Positions 42,976 to 53,246 of a stretch of 64,000 nt of DNA are shown here, piece by piece; position 1 is the stretch's first letter; every line of letters starts with the position of its first letter. The stretch lies in assembly GCA_944472135.2 (NCBI GenBank), contig OX235270.1, forward strand, positions 119,613,842 to 119,677,841. The letters are read 5' to 3'. The notes under the pieces are model-generated. The model did no database searches. It was not told the DNA's origin and was given only the letters and a program-made list of their open reading frames with translations. Both the position numbers and the translations under genes were made by a program. This stretch comes from Trichobilharzia regenti. Lineage: Eukaryota > Platyhelminthes > Trematoda > Strigeidida > Schistosomatidae.

Positions 42976-44930
42976 TAGGTTGGAAAATCGTCGCAGAGTT
43001 CATTTGTTGACTTCCTTCTATCAGCTATATCCTCAAATCTGAACGGCAACACGCCCATGTCATTGTATCGTAGAATATAGATGACCAATAAACACACGAC
43101 ATCTCTCATCAACCAAGTATAGAAACAGAGTAATTTACACCAAAGATAATAACATTCAAATAATAACTTGAAACTAGAAATGCCTTTATTCATGCAAGTC
43201 AATTTAACAATAACTCTCTCCTTTACACTTGGCTTATCCACACTAAACTGACCATTGATATTCGTCCTTTCAAACGAACTGATACTACCATAGTCATTGC
43301 AGAAGATACTAGAGTTGATGGGCATCTGTTTCATTGTGGATGACAGCACCAACGATGACTGAGTGACACAAGGTGATGAACTTAGTGGTGGATCAGAAGC
43401 TGTTCTTGTTCGGCTCTCAGATAGTTGTCCAACTGCAAGATTACCACCACTGCTGTCTTTCACTACTAGTTCGGGTTTAGCACTATCATCTGATGATAGG
43501 TGGGCTACACGCTGATCAATTACACTGACTGTCTCACAAGTATGCACACCTTCTGGAACTGCATCTGCGTTCAATTCTACTTCACGTTGTAGTTGTACAG
43601 AACCTTTATTTAACTTAGCAGTAGTAGGCATATCCCTCATCTCATCATGATCAACCAAAGACAAATGTGCACTATCATGATCATTACCATAAATATTCAC
43701 TTTACCGTCAACTTCATCATTTTCAAACTCTTTAATAACAGAAGTAGACAATTTTGGTTCCTCCTCGAAAATCATTAAAGGTTTTATAACTTCACTCTGA
43801 CTAGATATACTTTGTAAACTTGTGGAGTCAGAACTCCACTCTGAAGCAGTAACTCTATTCTGTGACACTCTATTCAACAACGGCTTACCAGTTGCAACTA
43901 CAGACTTTTTCACAACACCGTTATCGTCACACAATTCGGAGTCAGACCTGGAGTTTACATTTAGCTTATCACTGAACTTGCTCACCGGTTCACAGTTCAC
44001 TTCTGTATGCACCTCTTGCACACGTGTCAAGCACAACCGTGTTTGTCTTGTATCTTGTAACTTATCTGTTGAGGATGTACTACGAAACCTGTTACACTCA
44101 CTAAGTCTATATGCATTACTAGACATCATGGAGTCTTCTCGATATCCACCTCTCTGAGACCCTTTCGTCATCAATGATTGCATTTTGATCTCAGACTGCT
44201 CTATTCTAGGGGTGAGATGTAATAGACTGGCGAACTTGCTCATAGATTGATTGACACTAGTGTTTACCAGTTTCAGGATATCATCAAACTTTGGCTCGAT
44301 ACCCTCATCCTCCATACGGGAGCTTATCTTCACCCACTTCCTTTGCAGTCGAGTAGGTAAACGTCTTGCTATTACTTCTAGTATAAAACTCGAGTTGAGG
44401 TCACTCATTCGATTCATCGAAATCATTCCATTCTTGTAAATTAGCAAATTATCTAAAAACTCAGTGAGTGCCTGGGAGTCATCCTGTAATTGACCACCAT
44501 TACCCTTAACAGCCTCGAATAATTTCCCTGCAATCATCGAAGGTCTTCCAAACCTTTGACGTAATATGCTCATAGCGTCATCGTAGCCCTCCTTTGGCTT
44601 CATAAACTTACAACACTGTATAGCTCTTGAAGCATCTCCAGTGCAATATCTCATCAAATACATTAACTTCAATTCATCATTTAATAAAAAACCACTCAAC
44701 ATGATCTCAAACTCCTTTACAAATTGTAAATAATCAGCCGGGTTTCCATCAAAACACCGTGGTTCTAATTTAGGGAGTTTGATGTTCCTATTATCCCTGA
44801 ACGGCGAAACAGTAACATCAACCATGTCATACTTAACATCAGACACATCGTTACAATTAACAGACAAGTCACCATGACTTACTTTCCTGTTTGCATCCAA
44901 GACACTCTGTCCCTTCTTTGACCCAGGCAT
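42975..44930 (-). CDS. Element B: BEL-type Gag with long Ser/Asp-rich extension and hydrophobic tail, 651 aa
   Basis: The ORF is intact. Residues 1-250 or so form a BEL/Pao gag: LPKLEPRCFDGNPADYLQF, YLMRYCTGDASRAIQCC, GYDDAMSILRQRFGRP. Residues 250-580 are polar and rich in Ser, Asp, Glu and Val, without an obvious fold. Residues 583-620 are strongly hydrophobic (KLLFECYYLWCKLLCFYTWL, then VVCLLVIYIL) and the last 30 are polar (PFRFEDIADRRKSTNELCDD). There is no zinc knuckle and no DTG/DSG protease motif. The start MPGSKKGQ is the first ATG and matches A. Whether the tail is a membrane anchor, the relic of a former pol or env end, or something else is not known. Confidence 0.85.
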   Translation of the reverse strand: MPGSKKGQSVLDANRKVSHGDLSVNCNDVSDVKYDMVDVTVSPFRDNRNIKLPKLEPRCFDGNPADYLQFVKEFEIMLSGFLLNDELKLMYLMRYCTGDASRAIQCCKFMKPKEGYDDAMSILRQRFGRPSMIAGKLFEAVKGNGGQLQDDSQALTEFLDNLLIYKNGMISMNRMSDLNSSFILEVIARRLPTRLQRKWVKISSRMEDEGIEPKFDDILKLVNTSVNQSMSKFASLLHLTPRIEQSEIKMQSLMTKGSQRGGYREDSMMSSNAYRLSECNRFRSTSSTDKLQDTRQTRLCLTRVQEVHTEVNCEPVSKFSDKLNVNSRSDSELCDDNGVVKKSVVATGKPLLNRVSQNRVTASEWSSDSTSLQSISSQSEVIKPLMIFEEEPKLSTSVIKEFENDEVDGKVNIYGNDHDSAHLSLVDHDEMRDMPTTAKLNKGSVQLQREVELNADAVPEGVHTCETVSVIDQRVAHLSSDDSAKPELVVKDSSGGNLAVGQLSESRTRTASDPPLSSSPCVTQSSLVLSSTMKQMPINSSIFCNDYGSISSFERTNINGQFSVDKPSVKERVIVKLTCMNKGISSFKLLFECYYLWCKLLCFYTWLMRDVVCLLVIYILRYNDMGVLPFRFEDIADRRKSTNELCDDFPT

Positions 44931-45074
44931 TGTTGAACTTGACCCAATTCCAAAAATGTTCCAGATATTGCTTGTTCAAAGAGGACTTGACCGGCACCAG
45001 GAAAGATGAACGGTGACTATCCAAACTTTCACCAACTGTTTGAATCCGCCAGATCTGTTTCCATCGTCAGAAAC

Positions 45075-45440
45075 TGTCAGCAAAGTCTCATAAACCGTTA
45101 ATGCCCAGCTCTCGCTACGCTCGGGCCCACGCTGTTCTTCGAAGATTTCTGAGAAACGCTTAGTAACAACGGACGAAAAAACCAGAACACCAATTGTTGA
45201 CTTGAGTATTATGTATTGTTACACCAGCATATAAATCAAGTATCACTAAGCAAACTAAGGTCTGAAAACAAATATTACAATAATAAATCTCTGTATTACT
45301 TCTGACGATGTTTCAATCTTCTTTCTGAACAGCGACCGATGAGACGATGACTGTCGTATTGATGCTTCCGCGAAAATTGGGGAAGTTGATTTTAAGCAAA
45401 CAACCAAGAATTGATCGTTCAATCTTCAACTCCATTGACA
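45075..45440 (-). repeat. Element B 5' LTR (right)
   Basis: TGTCAGCAAAGTCTC...CATTGACA, followed by CCCGT. The internal sequence next to it (minus strand) begins GTTTCTGACGATGG. Confidence 0.95.
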
Positions 45441-45445
45441 CCCGT

Positions 45446-46056
45446 ATCTTTCAGTCGCCTGGTTAATAACGAATTAACTTTCTCCACGACGCAACCTGGA
45501 TTACATTTGTGGAATATACTCTTATACCAATGGAAAAGTATCAATTTGTAATACAACTTCACGGTTGTAGCTTATAACATAACTGATCGTATCTGTAAAA
45601 TAGCTTCCTTATTGCCCAATTTGGATATAAATCAAAAATGAGATTCGGACTTGTACACACCCAAGTTATATTGAGGAATTAATTCAAGCTTTATTTTTTC
45701 CCAAGTATTTTTAATCCATCGAAAACTTACTTGGGTTTTTTTGTTAATGCGAAGTTAATATTCCTATATTTCATGACGTGCTCCATTGAATGACTGATTA
45801 TCATATTGTTCCCACAGACCTAAGACAAAAACGCCAGCAACCATGTAACTTAACCATAAACTGAATTTATGAAATTTAAATAATGCTTACCCATGCCTGT
45901 ATATTTGGTGTGTCCTACACAAGTATGAAAAACGTGTATTTTATTAAAACATTATTATTAATTATGATTGCTAATCGTATATGTAATTTATCATATTGAT
46001 GATGCCTGTAAACTGGCGTCTCTCATGTACAAAATGAGAACATACTATTATTATTA
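45446..46056 (+). other. CR1 element D 3' untranslated region, distal part
   Basis: This continues the 3' untranslated region of D after element B and matches 49091-49920 of element E on the opposite strand. It ends GAGAACATACTATTATTATT at the border with Gypsy C. Confidence 0.85.
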
Positions 46057-46560
46057 TATGTCCGTCGTCAAACACGTCACTATATTCTTGTAACAGGGCC
46101 AAAGTGTCAGCACGGTCTTTAAGACTGAGGTGGGGGTTATCATGGACGTTCACTATTGTCATCTGTAGTAAAGCACAAGTATTAGCACACTGATTGTGGT
46201 TGGATGATCGGCCAGTTGCGAGGTTATGTGCCCCCAGCCGGATTCGAAGGCGACTTAAGTCAATGACAGCGTTTTGTGCGGTTAGGAAGTCCACGCCCAG
46301 TATGGAGTCCCATCGTATAACATCGCAAATGATGAACGACTGGGCACAAGTAAAACCTTGAAGTGCCACTGGAAGGGTGGCGGTATCCGTTACCGTAATT
46401 GGTGCTCCATTGGCAGCAATTCACTGAAGCTGATTGGGGAGAGGTTTAGGTTTGACCCGAGTCTCTGAACCAGTGCCGTGCGCACAACAGAGGACGATGC
46501 CCCAGTGTCAATCAGAAAAGTTACGTCTGTGCCCTGGAGCTTGCCCTCGAGGAAAAGAGG
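46057..46560 (-). pseudogene. Gypsy C protease and start of RT
   Basis: Near 46480-46510 the minus frame reads TFLIDTGASSSVVRTALVQR (DTGA active site). After a frameshift near 46400, frame 46369 down continues with RWDSILGVDFLTAQNAVIDL, the protease C-terminal block, then LALLQEYSDVFDDG, the usual lead-in to Gypsy RT. The remaining codons of that frame (to 45971) lie in element D and are not native. Confidence 0.85.
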
Positions 46561-47404
46561 GGGATTTCGAATATTTACCAGATAAGGACACATTAGAGGA
46601 ACGCTCACCTTGTGCTTTTCTATTGTGCCCACATTTCCATGGTCGCCGTTCAAACCGGTGACAGTTATAACACTTACTGGGGTCCTCATGCTGCTTGGGA
46701 GTGACCGTGGTTGGCGGTGAAGGTTGATTTGGCGGTGGGGCATTGAACCGGCGTTGGCGTGGTGCTGGTACGGTTGTAAGTGCAGCCAAAGATGATGCTG
46801 TTGGGATTGGGTAGAGGAAGCTGCCGGTTGGTACTGTAATATCTCGCTGAATGTCCATAAAGCGCAAGATGGTTCGTTGTAACTCCATTGTGTTCGTAGG
46901 GGGTGGCGTAGCAGGTCTGTTCGCAGGTCACCAGGCAAGACCCCGTCGAGAAAACGTGTCCGCAGCATGCGGTCTCTGTATTCTGGATCTGCGTTATTGT
47001 CCACACTCGCCACCATTAGTTGTAAGGCATGGAAGTAATCGAGGGGGCTCTCATCAGGCAGTTGTCTGAGATTGAAGAACTTTAGAGGGGCGTGTTCGTA
47101 GCCCAATTGAAGATCAAAAACAATTATCCAAAATTTTCCAATTTTCCTCCATGGACATTGTGCTGCTGAATCCGGCAGCATCGGCGCGTGCGAACGCATC
47201 TTCTGATAGGGCATTGAGGATATCAAGGAAGTGGTGCGCTGGTTGAGAAATACTGAGGAATGCTTGAACGCGTTTTTTCCATCTGGGGTAATCAGATGAC
47301 AATTGCAACATTGGAGGACGAGGTAGCGTGGGCACCATCGGCGTGGTGATACCACTTTCTTCTAGAAATATCTTGGGAGGACCGTTATCGAATGAATTTT
47401 CCAT
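46561..47404 (-). pseudogene. Gypsy C gag with zinc knuckle
   Basis: The likely start is MENSFDNGPPKIFLEESG at 47404. PMLQLSSDYPRWKKRVQAF is the gag lead-in; after a frameshift near 47110-47160, LKFFNLRQLPDESPLDYFHA and DPEYRDRMLRTRFLDGVLPG follow (helical gag). After another shift, KCYNCHRFERRPWKCGHNRK gives a zinc knuckle with C..C and a later C.H. At least two frameshifts are present. Confidence 0.8.
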
Positions 47405-47416
47405 GTTGAGAGCAGA

Positions 47417-47438
47417 AGGACCACCTCCGACACCAATT
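47417..47438 (-). promoter_or_regulatory. Candidate primer-binding site of Gypsy C
   Basis: Four bases after the 5' LTR (minus strand) comes TGGTGTCGGAGGTGG. TGG is the complement of the CCA end of a tRNA, and this is where a primer-binding site is expected. The donor tRNA was not identified. Confidence 0.6.
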
Positions 47439-47690
47439 TGTAACAGGCAACCAGCAGGCACACCGTAATGAAAGCAGAACACCAACTGCACAGGAAAGAG
47501 TTTATTCAGCGAGAATGGACTTTTGAAAAAGTGCGGGGTACAGTTTTAGGGAATTACAGTTTTATTGAGCTCCATTAATGTTCAGGTTCTGCAATTCCTC
47601 GTCCAGGCAGTTGACTCCCTGGTGTCTTCCTGCAAGTAGAGAAAATAAAACATTGATTAGTGTTACAATATTAGTTTTGTTTCTCTTACA
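47439..47690 (-). repeat. Gypsy C 5' LTR (right)
   Basis: TGTAACAGGCAACC...TTCTCTTACA. About three differences from 33058-33309. Confidence 0.92.
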
Positions 47691-47694
47691 ACCA

Positions 47695-47705
47695 TTCAGT
47701 GTTCA
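47695..47705 (-). repeat. BEL-beta LTR, right end (continuation of 32783-33057)
   Basis: TTCAGTGTTCA, the terminus of the beta LTR as seen at 63539-63549, here cut off from the rest by Gypsy C. Confidence 0.55.
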
Positions 47706-47839
47706 CCGCAATTGACATTCTCGCGCAAAAGAGGATCAATCCCTTTTCTCCATAGCGATGATAAGGTTGAACTCAATTGCAAATGCGGGACCTGAGCCAA
47801 CCGGGACTAGGCTACAATGGAAAGGAAAGACAAAAAACC

Positions 47840-48270
47840 CGAAACACAACAACCATACCACCATCACAATCACACTCATCGATGACGACCTACGCCTTCC
47901 AGTTGAATGCATCCTCTTGACATCTTACAACACAATTGCCACTCGTTAGAATGACTCCTGCAGAACGCAACGTGACCATAGCAGCACCTCATGATACTCC
48001 TCGCACATCCTCTTATCTATTCACTATCAGTTACCATTGCGATCGCTCGTCACTCACTCTGCCTCAGTTCTAGTAACGGTGACGTATGCAAGCCTCAGTC
48101 GACTACACTCTTGCTCCCCGGCGAGTGGGACCACAGATAATCATCAAATCCGTGTGCATGTCATTCTCAGCACTAGCCTCCCCGGCGTATTCGACCCATC
48201 TGCTGTCTTTAACATCAATCAATTCATTCGCGGATGTAGAAGACTCGAAGCAACTTCAGAAGTAAGCACG
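47840..48270 (-). repeat. BEL 3' terminal region of G
   Basis: Matches 26600-27050 in A and 41930-42370 in B, more distantly (ACATCTT, CCTCAGTTCTAGTA.CGGTGACG, CCCCGGCGTAT.CGACCCATC). Its left part, near 47850-47930, recurs at 63620-63712. Confidence 0.75.
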
Positions 48271-48299
48271 AAAGTTGGCTCACCACCAATAAACTGACC

Positions 48300-49090
48300 A
48301 TTGACATTCATCCATTAAAAGGGACCGATACTGGCATAGTCACAGCACAAGACACCTGAGTTCATGGATATCCCTTTCATTGTGGGTGACGACACCAACG
48401 ACGACTGAGTGATACAAGTTAATGAACTAAGCAGGGCATCAGAAGCTGTTGTTTCTCGGCATTTAGAAGGTTGTCTTACTGCAAGATTACCACCACTGAT
48501 GTCTTTTATTATTAGCTCCAGTTTAGCATTGACATATGTTGATAGGTGGGCTACACGCTGATCATTTACACTGACGGTCTCATGAGTATCCATACCTTCT
48601 ACCACCGCATCTGCCTTTAATTCTACTTCACGATCAAGTTGTACAGAACCTTCATTCAACTCAGTAGTAGTAGGCATTCTGCTCATCTCATCATGATCAA
48701 CCAAAGAAAAAGTGAACTACCCTCATCATTGTCACAAATATTCACTTTACCGTCGTCTACCTGGTCGACTTCATCATTTTCAAACTCTTTAATAACAACA
48801 GTAGATGACTTGAGTTCTTCCTCACAAATCTTTAACGCCTTTACTCTTGCCAGTAATACCTTGAAAACTTGTGGAGTCAGAACTGAACTCTGAAACTACA
48901 ACTCTCTTCTTCTGAGCAAAACGCGGTGTCGTCTGCGACACTCCATTCAACAATGGCTTACCAGTTGCAGCTACAGGCTTCTTCACAGCACCATTATCGT
49001 CACACCATTCGGAGTCAGACCTTGATGGCGCTGATTTCACATTCAGACTACTACCAAACTTGGTCACTGCTTCACAGTTCGCCTTTGTAT
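48300..49090 (-). pseudogene. BEL G gag extension, downstream part
   Basis: The minus frames read EWCDDNGAVKKPVAATGKPL, SSDSTSFQGITGKS and AVVEGMDTHETVSVNDQRVA. These are counterparts of the extension in element B (ELCDDNGVVKKSVVATGKPL and GVHTCETVSVIDQRVA). The frames are broken. The part 48464-49090 is duplicated at 54734-55360. Confidence 0.8.
48464..49090. repeat. 627-bp direct duplication flanking CR1 element E, left copy
   Basis: It is identical, as far as I compared, to 54734-55360 at a constant offset of 6270, so there are no indels. It begins TAGAAGGTTGTCTTACTGC and ends CAGTTCGCCTTTGTAT. Confidence 0.93.
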
Positions 49091-50257
49091 AATAATAATA
49101 ATAATAGTATATTCTCATTTTGTACATGAGAGACGCCAGTTTACAGGCATCATCAATATGATAAATTACATATACGATTAGCAATCATAATTAATAATAA
49201 TGTTTTAATAAAGTACACATTTTTTCCTACTTGTGTAGGACACACCAAATATACAGGCATGGATAAGCATTAATTAAATTTCATAAATTCGGTTTATGGT
49301 TAAGTTACATGGTTGCTGGCGTTTTTGTTTTAATAATAATTATAATAATGTATATTCTCATATAAACATATAAATTTACATGAAAATGCATGCCATTTTT
49401 TTAGGTCTGTGGGAACAATATGATAACCAGTCATTCAATGGAGCACATCATGAAATATAGGAATATTGACTTCGCATTAACAAAAAAACCCAAGTAAGTT
49501 TTGGATGGATTAAAAATACTTGGGAAAAAATAAAGCTTGAAGTTATTCCACAATATAACAAGTCATTCAATGGAGCACATCATGAAATATAGGAATATTG
49601 TCTTCGCATTAACAAAAAAACCCAAGTAAGTTTTGGATGGATTAAAAATACTTGGGAAAAAATAAAGCTTGAAGTAATTCCTCAATATAACCTGGGTGTG
49701 TACAAATCCGAATCTCATTTTTGATTTGATTTATATCCAAATTGGGTAATAAGGAAGCTATTTTTACAGATACGATCAGTTATGTTATAAGCTACAATCG
49801 TGAAGTTGTATTACAAATTGATACTTTTCCATTGGTATAAGAGTATATTCCACAAATGTAATCCAGGTTGCGTCGTGGAGAAAGTTAATTCGTTATTAAC
49901 CAGGCAACTGAAAGATACGGGACCAATAATGTTTGCAGATCATTTGTCATTGTAAATGGTCAAATATCCACATTATTCATTCTCATTCAAAAAGTCAAAT
50001 GGAAGCTGAAATGGTGAGAGAAAAAAGAAGACAAACAACAGCAACGCAAAAGAAAGCAACGGGAGTCCTTAAGGAGTGATTAATAAATATATACATATAT
50101 ATTCTGTTTAGTAACTGTGGTTATTTTGGTACACAAACTAACTAGTCCCGTTATGCTAACTTTTATATTATGTGTGAACTAATATTACTGTCCTGTGTAG
50201 AAATGTTAATCATCTAGTTCCAATAATATTAAAATTTATAATTGTAGTTTGCTGTAA
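49091..50257 (-). other. CR1 element E 3' untranslated region
   Basis: It extends from the ORF2 stop to the (ATT)n tail. It matches D but has an additional tandem duplication of about 132 bp (49431-49694) and an AT-rich addition near 49328-49395. Confidence 0.85.
49431..49694 (-). repeat. 132-bp tandem duplication in the E 3' untranslated region
   Basis: TCATTCAATGGAGCACATCA recurs at 49431 and 49563, and the blocks AACCCAAGTAAGTTTTGG and ACTTGGGAAAAAATAAAGC follow at the same spacing. D has one copy. Confidence 0.9.
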
Positions 50258-53246
50258 CTACACGTTTAAACAACTTAAAATATCTATGTAGGGTGAAAAA
50301 GAGGGTGTAAGAGTCAGACGTATAAGTGCATTGTCATCTTTGAGCAGTCTGGTGACTGAGGAGATGAACACTGGAAGTGTGTTTGCATCGCGCACATTAG
50401 CTGGTAGTCTATTCCAAATGACTGAAAACTTATTTAAGAAGAAGTTGTACCGCACGTAAGTCTGACAGTGCTCCATAGCAGCTAGGTTGTGATGATTTCT
50501 AAGATTGTAACTGACGACAGCGGTAGGTTTAGTTATTGGCTCGGAGGAATGCAAGAGAAGATTAGTTAGCTTATAGTAAAAGATTAGGTTTAGCTTAAGG
50601 CGTCTTTTCCAGAGGGGTTCTAATCTTAGTCTTACGCATCTCTCATGGTATTCCAGACTACTTTCTAAACCAAGAGTTCTTGAGGTAAACTGCCGTTGCA
50701 CTCCCTCTAATTTAAGCTTGTCATTTTGTCTTAGTCCGCTAAGAATAAACGGGCAGTATTCTAAGATAGGTCGGACACATACTTTGTATAATAAAACCCT
50801 AGTTTCACAACAAAAGAAATTGCGTGTTATGCATCCTATCAGCCTTCGCGTTTTACGTCTGGCATAATCAGTCTGTTCAGCGAACGTTAGGTTACTAGAG
50901 TATCTAATACCGAGATCTACGACTGAATTGAGCTTAGCTAGTTTTCGCCCATTTATTTCAAGGTTTAGATCAAGCTTACTGTTGCCGATACAAATCCAGC
51001 CGCATTTGTCAATGTTAAAATTTAGACAGGATTCAGCACACCACGTTGCAAGGCTACTTAGTTCAAGATGTATTTTATCTACCATATCGCTTAATTCATG
51101 AGTGTAGCAGGAGTAGACGACTTTGAGGTCGTCAGCATATAGGAATGGTTTACCTGAGGTGAAGCACTTGCAAATGCTGTTAATGTAAACTGTGAATAAA
51201 AGTGGACCTAGGACACTACCTTGCACGACCCCACTTGAGATCTGCCTAGGATGAGACAATACAGATCCAACTTTGGTTATTTGTACCCTGTTGCTTAGAA
51301 ATGATTTTAACCAGTTCAGTAATGGGTTGCGAATTCCACAAGAGTACAGCTTCTCAAAGAGAATACTGTGAGATACCATGTCAAATGCCCTAGATATATC
51401 GAAGTATAGAACAACGACTAGCTTACGTGCTTCGCGATTACTAGTGATGCAGTTGAAAAAGTCGAAGTGGCAAGTAACGCAGGATCTATTTTTGAGAAAT
51501 CCGTGTTGAGACCTTGTAACAAGATCCTCCCTAATTAGGTAGTCTGACAATTGATCCTTTACAACTTTCTCCATGATTCGTGAGATAACTGGGGTTATAT
51601 TTATGGGTCTGTAATTGCGGACGTTTGCCCTATCACCAGATTTGTAATGTGGAATTATGAAGCTAGTTTTCCACTCACTAGGGTAAGTGCCAGTGTCCAT
51701 AGATATTGAGAAGAATTTAAGAAGTAACAGGGTATATCACACCCACTGTTTTTGAAAATTATCGAAGCGAGGCCATCCGGTCCCGTACTAGTGGAAGGTT
51801 TAAGGCTTTTAATTGCTTGTACTATTAGTTGATTAGTGAACACAATGCTTTCAAGGGAAGAGATAGTAAGGGGAGCGGTTTCACCAGGCATATGTGTTTC
51901 TAAACTAAAGTTTGCAAACCAATCACTGAAAGTTCACAGATAGTGGCAGGTTCATTGTAGATTACTTTGTCGTGAAGTAAGTATGGGATTTCCCTCGCTG
52001 ACTGCATTCGTTTTTTAAGAAGTGCCGTTAAGTTATAAACTTTGGAGGTACTTTCAAGTGCCGTTAACTCTTCGTCGAGGTCCTTTTGAGAGCGTAGGCG
52101 CTTGATAGATTCAAGAGACTCGTGGATTGAGAGCAATAGTGATATGTCCTTAGTGGAATAGTACTGTTTCTTCAGTTTCCTTAACTTATTACGGTGTGCC
52201 CTTGGAATATATTCAGTTCGGTGTCTACTTAATTTCACTATTTTATTTGGGGCAACTGTATCTAGACAAAGGGTAACATTCCTGTAAAACAGGGTTACTA
52301 AGGCCTCCAGGGAGTCAGTGGTAAAATAGTCATCCCATTGACAGAGTCGAATAAGTTCTTGGACTAATCCCCAGTCTGTATATTTGTAACTACGACATAT
52401 TGTGCTTCCTGAGTCTTGTTTGTTTCCTGTATTTAGTGGTGAGAAAGGCAGAGAGCAGAGTACCATTCTATGGTCACTACTGGAAAATCTATTACCAACA
52501 TAAGTGGATACTGGGATTGTGTCATGACAAAAAACAAGGTCCAACATGTTGTCACCACGAGTAGGTGTCTGGACGTGTTGTTGCCATCCATAACAGTCTA
52601 TAGTGGCAAGTAATTCGTCGAAGCGTTGGGGGCCGGAACTAGTTAGCCAATTGACTTCTGGAAGATTGAAGTCCCCTGCAATTATTTTGTAATTAGCACT
52701 AAACGAGGATGCATGTGCAAACGATTTAGCTAATAACGCATCAGTTTCTTTTGTTGCGCTTGGTGCTCGATAAACACAGCCTATGAGAAGTTTGTACTTA
52801 TCTCCATGTAAGACAACCCAGAGTGAGTCAGGTACATTATTCATTGTTTCATCTTCCACCTTACTGACTACAAATGAGTTATGTATATATATGAGACATC
52901 CTCCACCACGCTTGCAATCTCTGTTTGCACGGTGTACAGTGTAATCATCGATACCTATATGCACATCAAGTACAGAGGATGAGCACCATGACTCAGTAAT
53001 CAGAGCTACAGTAGGCTTGGCGACTAATAATAATGTCCTTAGTTCAGATATCTTATTGATTAAGGAGCGTGCATTAATTAGCAATATCGTGAATAAGTCA
53101 CGGGATACTACAAACTGGCTTAAAATGTCACCATAACCTAAATCTATTTGTGCGTCAGCACCGCAAGAATTTATGAATGAAAAGGAGGTCGGACTGGGTG
53201 TCTGCACATCGGAGTTGGTGTGCAATGAGGTGGTCCTAGGTGCCAT
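50258..53246 (-). pseudogene. CR1 element E ORF2 (endonuclease and RT), two frameshifts
   Basis: Frame 53246-51900 (448 codons) holds the endonuclease: LLINARSLINKISEL, ITESWCSSSVLD, GGGCLIYIHNSF, AGDFNLPEVNW, MLDLVFCHD, SSDHRMVL. One-base deletions compared with D occur near 51929 and near 51731. Frame 51891-51655 has TSTGPDGLASIIF; frame 51700-50258 (480 codons) has YRPINITPVISRIMEKVV, LYFDISRAFDMVSH, SGVVQGSVLGPLLFTVYIN, YADDLKVVYS and the C-terminal region to the natural stop. The two small deletions are the only disabling changes found. The starting ATG (MAPRTTSL) overlaps the end of ORF1. Confidence 0.92.

Larger units (their letters stand above)
41460..45440 (-). mobile_element. BEL/Pao-type LTR element B (alpha family), intact gag-only element
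   Basis: The two 366-bp LTRs (41460-41825, 45075-45440) differ at a single base by my reading (TGTCAT against TGTCAG at position 6). The duplication CCCGT is perfect. The interior has one uninterrupted 651-codon ORF and a 3' region with three 192-bp repeats, but no protease, RT, RNase H or integrase. It is inserted in the 3' untranslated region of CR1 element D. It must be young, and it must have been mobilised by enzymes from another element. Confidence 0.95.
36224..46056 (+). mobile_element. Full-length CR1-type LINE D, carrying a solo LTR and BEL element B
   Basis: It begins GGCGGTACGTTCG, as does element E, and encodes ORF1 and then ORF2 with a 76-base overlap. The long 3' untranslated region ends in a TATTATTAT tail at about 46040-46056. 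It is inserted into Gypsy C between the protease and RT. Two later insertions interrupt it: a solo alpha LTR in ORF2 (38014-38378) and element B in the 3' untranslated region (41460-45440). Without them it aligns over its length with E. One-base deletions break ORF1 (near 36827) and ORF2 (near 40740). Confidence 0.9.
33058..47690 (-). mobile_element. Gypsy-type LTR retrotransposon C, split by CR1 element D
   Basis: The LTRs are 252 bp each (33058-33309 and 47439-47690), starting TGTAACAGGC and ending TTACA, with about three differences. Read on the minus strand, gag (47404 down), protease (about 46480), an interruption by CR1 element D (36224-46056), then RT, RNase H, integrase and a purine tract AAAGGGAGGGGGCAG directly before the 3' LTR. 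The probable 4-bp target duplication is ACCG (33054-33057) and ACCA (47691-47694) with one change. All ORFs are frameshifted. Confidence 0.9.
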
